The translations under genes and the position numbers were made by a program. DNA of 64,000 nucleotides from Pseudomonas resinovorans NBRC 106553 (GTDB taxonomy: Bacteria; Pseudomonadota; Gammaproteobacteria; Pseudomonadales; Pseudomonadaceae): the NCBI RefSeq assembly GCF_000412695.1, contig NC_021499.1:4402001-4466000 (forward strand), in the 5' to 3' direction. Shown one piece after another: positions 47,171 through 56,600 of the stretch. Under the pieces are notes generated by a model that was not told where the DNA came from, did no database searches, and was given only the letters and a program-made list of their open reading frames with translations. The first letter of the stretch is position 1. Each line of letters opens with the position of its first letter.

Positions 47171-47537
47171 TAAAACGTCGCAATGTATTACCAAATGTAA
47201 AAACACACTAAATTATTGATTTTAAATAAGAAAGCTATAAATAAAGACTGCCTGACCTTGATCAACATCCAGTAGCACTCTGATATCGGTCCTGGCACGC
47301 CCTTCTCCCTACAACTGAAATGCCCGTTCTAGAGCGGCCGCAGCGGTGTTTCCCACTTATCAGCGGAATACAACCGTTGACTCAAGTGGGATATCCGGGC
47401 AATTCGGAGGCATGTTTTTTGCTGGGGAATGGGGGCCCAGAGGTGGGGGAAAAGCGGGTAATTCTGGCCTTACGAAAGGTGTCGCCAGAAAGACGACACA
47501 GGCCGAAAACACCGAAGTAGAGGCGCCCAACATGAAA
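47171..47537. other. Non-coding spacer between the two giant genes
   Basis: The first 90 bases (to about 47260) are strongly A/T-rich, directly upstream of the paralogue 1 promoter, as expected for an UP element or H-NS/MvaT-type binding. The rest (47261-47537) holds no gene I recognise. A CCCACT...AGTGGG inverted pair lies at about 47351-47392. Confidence 0.5.
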
Positions 47538-47572
47538 AAAGGGGGTGGAGCATCGAATGCTCCACCCCCTTT
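47538..47572 (-). terminator. Terminator of the second giant peroxidase gene
   Basis: AAAGGGGGTGGAGCA and TGCTCCACCCCCTTT form a 15-bp perfect stem with a 5-base loop, followed on the minus strand by a run of T. It lies about 32 bp past the stop at 47604, so the two giant genes should be transcribed separately. Confidence 0.9.
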
Positions 47573-47603
47573 CCTTTTCCTCAACTGATGGACAGCGACC
47601 TCC

Positions 47604-50600
47604 TTACCCAAGAGTGAAGTCCGCCTGGGTGACGGTGGTGGCATCGGCAACCCCCACCAGGGTGATGCTGTTGGCCCCGATCGCCACACGGGTATCCGCC
47701 CCGACATCGGTGATCACCACATTCGTCGCGAAGTTCGCCGCAGTGATGCCCAGGCTGGCGATGTCCATCCGGTCCTGGCCACCGGCCGGGTTGGCGTCGA
47801 AGTCCAGGATGCGGTCCTGGCCGAAGCCGGCGGCAAAGCGGAAGACATCATTACCCAGTCCACCAGTCAGGGAATCGTTCCCTACCCCTCCTTGCATGGT
47901 GTTCGAAAGGCCATTGCCGACACCGGTGAAGTTCGCCGTTCCCATGTAGCGCAGATTCTCGACGTTCGTGCCCAGCGTATAATTCGCCAGGAAGGTCTGC
48001 ACTTGATCCGTCCCTTGCCCTGCCAACTCGATCACCACATCAAGCGCGTCGTGAACGATGAAGACGTCGTTTCCCGTACCGCCTGACATCTGGTCAGCCC
48101 CTGTCCACCCGTTGAGGAAGTCGTCGCCTGCACCACCGGTCAGGATATCACTGCCCTCCCGTCCGCCCAGGGTGTCATTGCCGGCTCCACCGATCACGGT
48201 ATTCCCCAAGGTATTGCCGACACCGGTGAAGGCTGTTGTACCCATGTAGCGCAGATTCTCGACGTTCGTCCCCAACGTGTAACTCGCCAGGAAAACCTGC
48301 ACCTGGTCCGTTCCCTCACCCGACTGCTCCACCACTACATCAAGCGCATCATGAACGAGGAAAACATCGTTTCCCGTACCGCCCAACATCTGGTCATTCC
48401 CTGTCCACCCATTGAGGAAGTCATCTCCTGCACCACCCATCAGCAGATCATTACCCTCGCGCCCACCCAGGGTGTCATTACCTACTGCACCGACCACAGT
48501 ATTCCCCAAGGTATTACCAACACCGGTGAAGTTGGCCGTTCCCACATAGCGCAGGTTCTCAAGGTTCGCGCCCAGCGTGTAATTCGTCAGGAAGGTCTGC
48601 ACTTGATCCGTTCCTTGCCCGGCCAACTCGATCACCACATCAAGCGCATCGTGAACAACGAACGCGTCATTCCCTGTACCACCCGACATCTGGTCGGCCC
48701 CTGCCCCCCCGTTGAGGAAGTCATCGCCAGCACCACCGGTCAGGACATCGTCCCCCTCTCGGCCACCCAGGACATCGTTACCAACCCCACCAATCATCAT
48801 GTCACTCCAGATCGTACCCGTTAGGGTGCTACCTCCGGCCGCCGCCGTGAACAGCCCGCCCGCCGGAGCAGTCGCGGCTGAAGTCGCCGTGTTGGCGAAT
48901 CCTTGATCATCGGTAAAGCTCGCCACCACCCGCAGCATTTGACCTACCTGCCCGGCACCCGGGGTGAAGTTCGCCCCCGTGGCACCGACGATGTTGGCCC
49001 AGGTGCCGCCGCCATTGCTCGAGAACTGCCACTGGAAGTTGAACACCGAGGTGGTGGTGCCGTCCGGGTCAGCGATGGTGCCGCGATTCGCGCTGAGCAC
49101 CTGACCCTGGGTTGGCGTGGTGTCGCTGATCGCCGGCACCCCGGTCGCCAGGTCGTTGACCTGGGTGGCCGACACCGCATCGGTCACGTTCGACAGCACC
49201 GTTTCCAGCACACCATTGGCGTCCTTGTAGATAGCCATCACCCGCAGTGCCAGGCCAGCCAGGCCGTCCGTGACACGGAAGGTCCTGCCGGTGGCGCGGG
49301 ACGCCTCGCCGGCGGCGACGAAGGTGATGTCTTCGAAGATGCCGGTGCCCGGGTTGGTTTCCACTTGCCAGTAGTAGGCCACCGGTCCGGTGACCCGGCC
49401 GCCGACGTTGTCGGCGTCGGTCACGCCGTCCAGGTTGGCGACAAGCACTGTGCCGACTTCCGGCGTGGCGTCGCTGACGTTCACCGCGCCCACCGGCCGT
49501 GCATCGGTGCCGGACAGGTCGATGGTGCCATCGGTGAACTGCAGGCGTTCGATCCCGGTCAGGCGGTCGACGCCGTCACGGCCGGCCACCAGGTCGGTCA
49601 CCGTCACCGAGCCATCCGGGTTGGTGACGAAGTCATACTCCGACGACAGGCCCCGATAAGCCGCCGTATCCAGCGCGGCGGTGCCCTGCAGGATCTCCCG
49701 CACTATCACCAGCTGACCGGGGTTGTAGGTGCCGCTGACCATCAGCGGCACCATTTCGGCCATGGTCTTGAAGGTGGCGATTTCCGCGCCAGTGCCATCG
49801 AGGTTCGCACGCACGCTGATGCGCACGTTCAGCCACTTGTCACCGTCGATCAGGTCGTCGCCGCCCCGGCCCATGAGGATATCGCTGCCGCTACCGCCGA
49901 GGATGATGTTGCCGGCATCGAAGAAGGTCACCCCGGCGCCGAGGAACTCCTGCAGACCGGTGATCAGGCCGATGTTGGTCAGGACACTGCCCTTGGCCCC
50001 CGCCGTCGGCAGGGTCGTGGCGTCGGCATCGTCGCCGCTGATCACGTCGCCGAAGGCGGAACCCGACAACCCTTCCACCGCGTCGAAGCGGGCCAGTACC
50101 GAAGCCCCCGAACCCGGCAACTGAGGCTGGTCGAAGAAGCGGTCGCTGATATCGATGGTGACGCCACGCGGGTCATCCTTGAAGGTCGCCCAGTCGAAGC
50201 CCGAAGCACCGATGTAGCGGTCGCCCTGGCCGGCGCTGCCGACCATGATGTCGTCACCGCCCTCGGCGTTGAACTTGTCGTTCTCGCCACTGCCGATGTA
50301 GACGTCGTTGCCGGCGATCGGGTCGTTGCCCGCCGGGTCGAAGTTGTCGCCAGGAGCGCCGTCGGAGGTGCCGGCTTCCAGCCAGTCGTCCCCTTCGTTA
50401 CCCATGTCCTGCTCGTTGGCCTTGGAGCCCAGGATGAAGTCGTTGCCCTGGCCGCCGAAGGCTTCGCTGGCGTCTTCACCGGTGATGATGAAGTCCTTGC
50501 CGAAGCCGCCGAGGATCAGGTTGACGCCATTGCCGCCCTGGATCACGTCGTTGCCGTTGTCGCCCTTGATGTTGTCGTCACCCCCCACGTCCGTGATGAT

Positions 50601-53600
50601 GTCGTCGCCATCGCCGCCGTTGATGAAGTCGTTGCCGTAGCCGCCGTCCAGACGGTCATTGCCGCCGTCGCCGTAGAGGGTGTCGTCACCCTCGCTGGAG
50701 CGCAGGATGTCGTTGCCGGCGCTACCGCCCAGGACCACATGGTCCGGTCCGTTGTATTGCAGGTAGTTGGTATCCAGCCCGGGCGTCGCCGGGTTGTTGC
50801 GGACCACCAGCGGCAGCAGCGGGTTGTCGCCCAGGGGATCGGAGTTGCCGGCGACGCCATCGGCGCCCACCACATCGTCCACGGTGCCCTGTATGCCATC
50901 CGGGCCGGCCTCGTTGAGACCGGTGTGCTGCAGCAGCGGGTTGACCTCCAGGGTGAAGGCCGGAGTGAGGAAGACCACGCCCGGCAAGTGGGTGGCATGG
51001 GTGTTGGCCATGATCAGCTTGCTGAAGGAGTTGCCTTCCAGCTCGGCGTTGAAGTTCAGGCCGGCGGTGCGCTCCAGGTAATAGAAGCGGTCACCGTCCT
51101 GGAGTTTCTCCAGCTGGTTCTCGAACACGAAGTTGAAGGTCGAGCCCAGCATGCCGCCGAATGGCGTGACCTTCTCGGCCAGGCCGCCGATCCAGAAGTC
51201 CACCAGGTTCAGACCGGTTTCCACGCCGGTCCAGGCACCCGTGCCATTCAGGAAGTCCAGCCGATCAGCCGGCGCTCCGGCACCGCCGAGGACGATGGCG
51301 GTGGCCGCTGCGCGTTTCTCGGCCAGGGTGGTCGCCGTTACGTCGATGGTGTCGTGGGTGCCGTAGGCGGCGATGAAGTTGATCAGCGACTCCGGATGCT
51401 TCAGGTGCATCACCATGTCGGCCCAGCTCACATAGGGCTTGAGGTTGGAGTCGCCGGTGGCCTCAAAGAACTGCGCCCGGGCATGGTTCAGGGTCGCCAC
51501 GCCGGTTTCACGGCCACGGGCGATGTTCAGTGCGGCCAGGTCCAGCGGCAGGCCCACCAGGTTGTTGCGCAGCGCCTCGGTGACGAACTCGTCGATCTCG
51601 TTACCCACGGTGCGGGTCACGCCACGGACGATTGCACTGGTGGCGTCTTCCGGGGTCAGGCCGCTGGCGGCATAGGCCAGCGGGTTGAGGAAGGCGGCGA
51701 TCAGGCCGAGTTGCTGGTCGTTGGTCGGGTGCAGCGGGTCGACGGTCACCGGGTTGAAGTTGGCGTCGAAGCGGTCGACCGTCTCGGTCAGCATCGAGTG
51801 GCCGAAACGGTAAACCGTGTGGGCGAACTCGGCGACGATCGAGGGATCGAGGTTGACGTCATAGACCTGGGTCGGCGCGAAGAACGGGTCGACGTTGGGC
51901 TGGATGGTCCGCGCGAACTCCTCGAACACCAGGTGCTGGTACTGCATCTCGGTGCCGAACTTGGCGGTCTGGAACAACCGCTCGCCATTCCACTGCAGCG
52001 CGGCGATCTCGGCCGGCGTGGTGGGGAAGGTGGTGACCGGGGCCAACAGCCATTCGTTGATGAAGGCCACATCGTTGCTGGCCAGCACCGTGGACTTGGT
52101 CTGCTCCACCAGGCGGTTGTGCTCGGAGTGGAAGATCGCGTGCACGGCGGTCAGGCCGATGTTCTCGTTGACCCGGCCGTCACCGGCCATGTAGTGCGCA
52201 TCCAGCAGTTCGCCGTCGTAGGTGCCGGCCGGCTGCACGCCGCCGATCACGCCATTGTTGTCCCGTACCAGGCCGGGAGCCGCCGACGGATCGGCGCTGT
52301 GGGCGATGTCGACGAGGAACTGGTGCCCGGTACCGACCGCACCGGTCAGGCTGATGCCCAGGCCGCCGTTGGCGGCGGGGTTGCCCTCGACCAGCACGTC
52401 ATCCGGGGTACCCGCGACCCCGTCCGGGCCGGGGAATACCACCATCGGGAAGCCGTTCGGGCCCTTGATGAAGTTGCCATAGTCATCCGTGGCCAGCAGC
52501 GGCACGTTGAACACGTTGGCATCGGTCAGGTTGATCCCGAGTACGTCACGGGCCTGGGCCTTGACCACCGCCCAGGTGGCCATGCCGCCGATTTCCACGT
52601 CGTCGGCGGTACCGAACTCGCCATCGGCACCGAGGTTGCGGTTGGTGATCAGGTCACCGGTGGCCACCGGACCATTGGCGGTCGACACGTACTCGCGCAG
52701 GAACACCTGGTGCGAGGGATGCGAGCTGTAGGTCTGGTTCTGGTCGACGAAGGGCGAGGTGGTGTTCTCGTTCACCCCCGGTTGACCGTTCACCTGGGTG
52801 GCGCGGGTCAGGACCATGAAGTTGGTCGGGCTACCCACGACGAAGCGCGGGTCGTCCGGCTGCAGCGGGATGAACACCGTGCCGTTGCCACCCTTGGTCA
52901 CCAGGTCCAGGCCATGGTCGAAGAACTGCCCGAAGAAGGTCATCCAGGCGTTGAACGGCGCGGTCAGACCGGCGTCCGGCGCAACGTTGGGGATGAGGTT
53001 CACCTGCTGGTCGTCGGCGGTGCCGAACAGGCCATCCAGGCCGGGGCTGGTCACCAGGGTGGAGCCGCCATTGGCGGCGGCCGCGGCGACGGCCGCCGGG
53101 TTGTTGTTGGTCTGGTCGACGATCAGGTTGGAGATGGTCCTCGGGTCACTGTCCACCACGTTGGTGCTGGAGTTGTAGTTGGTGTTGGTGATGCCGTTGA
53201 AGGCCGCCTCGTCCTGCTCGTCGGTGAACTCCGCCGGCAGCAGCCGGGGGAAGGCATTGTCCGCGGCACCGAACTGGCTCTGGTCGATCCCGGAGAAGTT
53301 CAGCAGGTTGTTGAACTCGCCGGTGACCGTACGCAGCCCCATCGAGGTACGGATGTTGGGCAGCAGGGACAGCAGGTCGACGCCGGAGGCATGGGCCTCG
53401 GCGATACGGATCTGGTCGAGGATGAAGTCCAGGTCACCGCGCACCAGCTGCACGCCGGGGCCGCTCTCGGTGATGGCCGGGCCTGGTTCGACCGCCGTGG
53501 TCGGAGGTGGCGGAGTGAAGGCGGCTACCGCGTCGGTGGGCGCGGAGAACACCTGCTCGGTCACGCCATTGGCGTCCTGGTAGATGCCCTTGACCCGCAG

Positions 53601-56600
53601 CGACAGCCCGGCCACGTCCGGAGTGATGCGGAAGCGCAGGCCGTTGGCGCTCTGGAAGGCCAGGTCGCCAGCCGGGGCGGCGATGATGTCCTCGAACACA
53701 CCGGTGCCCGGATTACGTTCCACCTGCCAGACATAGGTCACGTTGGTCAGGTCGCCGCCAGGGTTGTCGGCGTCGCTGACAGCGGCCGGCGATACGGTGA
53801 GGAAGTCGCCCACCTGCAGGTCGCCGCCATTGCTGTCGGTGATGGTCAGGCTGCCAACCGGCTCGGCGTTCAGGCCGGGGACCAGCACCTGGGTAGCGTC
53901 GGAGAACTGGATGCGCTCGATGTTTGTCAGGCGGTCGATGCCATCGCGGCCGGCCACCGAGTCAGTCACGGTGAAGGAACCGTCGGCATTGGCCACCACC
54001 GTGTAATCGGCGGCCAGGCCCTGGTAGTTGGCCGTGTCGAAGTCCGCTCCGCCATCGACCAGCTCACGCACTGCCACCAGCTGTCCCGGGTTGAAGGTGT
54101 GGTTCAGCATCAGCGGAATCAGGTCCACCATGCTGTCGAAGGTGGCGATCTCCGGTCCGGTGCCGTCGATGTTCTGGCGCACGCTGATGCGCACGTTGAG
54201 CATCAGGTCGCCGTCGATCAGGTCATTGCCGCCACGGCCTTCGATGATGTCGCTACCACCACCGCCGAGGATGATGTTGCCGCCGATGAAGGTGTCCACC
54301 AGGTCGTCCGCGGTGCCGAGGATGGCGTCCGCGCCGACCGAGGCCTGGTCACCGAGGAAGGCCCGCAGGCCGGTGATCAGGTCGAGGTTGGTGAGGGCGC
54401 CGCCAGTGGTGCCGCCATGGTCGATGATGGTGGTCGGGTCGACGTCGTCGCCGCGCAGGATGTCGGCGAAGGCGGAACCGGACAAACCCTCCACTTCGGC
54501 GAAGCGGTCGAAGATCGAGGCCGGCGATTGGGCCACCGGGAAGGCGATGTGGTCGCCCACCTCGCCGATGCCGAGGAACGCCGCCAGGGCCAGGTCGACG
54601 GTGACGCCGATGTTGTCGTTCTTGTAGGTGACCCAGTCATAGCCGGACATGCCGTCCATCTTGTCCTGGGCATCGCTGCCCACGAAGATGTCGTCGCCGC
54701 CCTCGCCGATCATCTCGTCGAAGCCGCCGCCGCCGACGAAGACGTCGTTGCCGATCACGTTGTCAGCCAGCAACGGGGCGAAGTTGTCGCCGGGCGCGCC
54801 GTCCTGGGTGCCCCATTCGATCCAGTCGTCGCCCTCGTTACCGGTGGGCGGCAGGCTGGTCTTGGCGCTATAGATGAAGTCGTCGCCCTGGCCGCCGAAG
54901 GTGATGGACATGTCTTCGCTGGTGACGATGAAGTCCTTGCCGTTGCCGCCCAGGATCAGGTTGCCGGCGCCGCCGGCCATCATGTTGCCGACATGGATCA
55001 CGTCGTTGCCGTCACCGCCCTCCATGCGGTTGTCGCCACCGGCGTCGGTGATGATGTCGTCACCGGCACCGCCCATGACCGTGTCATTGCCGTAGCCGCC
55101 TTCCAGCACGTCGTCACCGGCATCGCCATAGAGGGTGTCGTCGCCCTCGCCGGCGATGAGGGTGTCGTTGAGGGCGGTGCCGCCGAGCACCACATGGTCC
55201 TCACCGGTGTAGCGCAGGTAGTTGGTTTCCACGGCGGCGGTGTTGGGGTCGTCGCGCATCACCAGCGGGGTGATTTCCACGCCGTTGATGACGATGCCAC
55301 CGGTGGGATCATCGCGGCCCGTAACGCCGAGGCCGGTGTGCTGGGCGGCCTGGTTGACCTCCAGGATCCAGGTCGGGGTGGTGAAGATCGCGTTGGGCAG
55401 GTGAGTGGCATCGGTGTTGTTCATCACCAGCTTGGCGAACGAGTTGTTCTCCAGCTCGGTGCCGAAGTTCATCCCCGCAGTGCGCGACAGGTAATAGAAG
55501 CGGTCACCGTTCTGCAGCGCCTCCAACTGGGTCTCGAAGACGAAGTTGAAGGACGAGCCGAGCATGCCGCCGAAGGGCATCTTCTCTTCGGCCAGGCCGC
55601 CGATCCAGAAGTCCACCAGGTCCAGGCCGGTGGTGGTGACGCCATTGGCGGCGCTGGCCCAGGTGCCGGTGCTGTGCAGGAAGTCCAGGCGGTCCGCCGG
55701 CTCGCCGGCACCGCCCAGTACCAGCAGAGTGGCCGCGGCACGCTTGGCGGCCATGTCGACGGCGCCGGTGATGCTGGCGTGGGTGCCGTAGGCGGCGATG
55801 AAGTTGATCAGCGATTCCGGGTGCTTCAGGTGGTCGGCGAAGTCCACCCAACTGCTGTAGGGGGTCAGCTGCTCGTCGCCGGTCATGTTGTAGAACTCGC
55901 GACGTGCGGCGTTCAGCGAAGGAATGCCGGTGTCGCGGCCACGGGCGATGTTGATCGCCGCCAGGTCCAGCGGCAGGCCCACCAGGTTGTTGCGCAGCGC
56001 CTCGGTGACGAACTCGTCGATCTCGTTGCCCACGGTGCGGGTCAGGCCACGCACGATGGCGCCGGCCGCTTCCTCGGCGGTCGGCCCGCTGGCGGCGAAC
56101 GCCAGGGGGTTGAGGAAGGCGGCGATCAGGCCGATCTGCTGGTCGTTGGTCGGGTGCAGCGGGTCGACGGTCACCGGGTTGAAGTTGGCGTCGAAGCGGT
56201 CGACGGTCTCGGTCAACATCGAGTGGCCGAAGCGGTAAACAGTGTGGGCGAACTCGGCGACGATGGACGGGTCGATGGTGGTGTCATAGCCGGACGGCGC
56301 CAGGAACTCATCCACCTGGGGCTGGATGGTGCGGGCGAACTCCTCGAACACCAGGTGCTGGTACTGCATCTCGGTGCCGAACTTGGCGGCCTGGAACAGC
56401 CGCTCACCGTTCCACTGCAGGGCGTCGATCTGTGCCGGGGTGATGGGGAAGGTCGCCGGCGCGGTGCCGGCCACCAGCCAGGGGCTGAGTTCGGCCAGGT
56501 TGTTGGAGGCCAGCAAGGTGGCCTTGGTCTGTTCCACCAGGCGGTTGTGCTCGGAGTGGAACACATGGTGCACGGTGGTCAGGCCGATGTTCTCGTTGAC

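Noticed and set aside
47326..47341. GTTCTAGAGCGGCCGC, which looks like an XbaI-NotI cloning linker
   Set aside because: Only 16 bases match a common polylinker and the flanks do not continue as vector. A chance match is plausible, although raw reads could confirm it.
47360..47707. A 115-codon minus-strand frame overlapping the end of giant gene 2
   Set aside because: It runs through the terminator hairpin and out of frame with the giant gene, with no ribosome site or homology signal.
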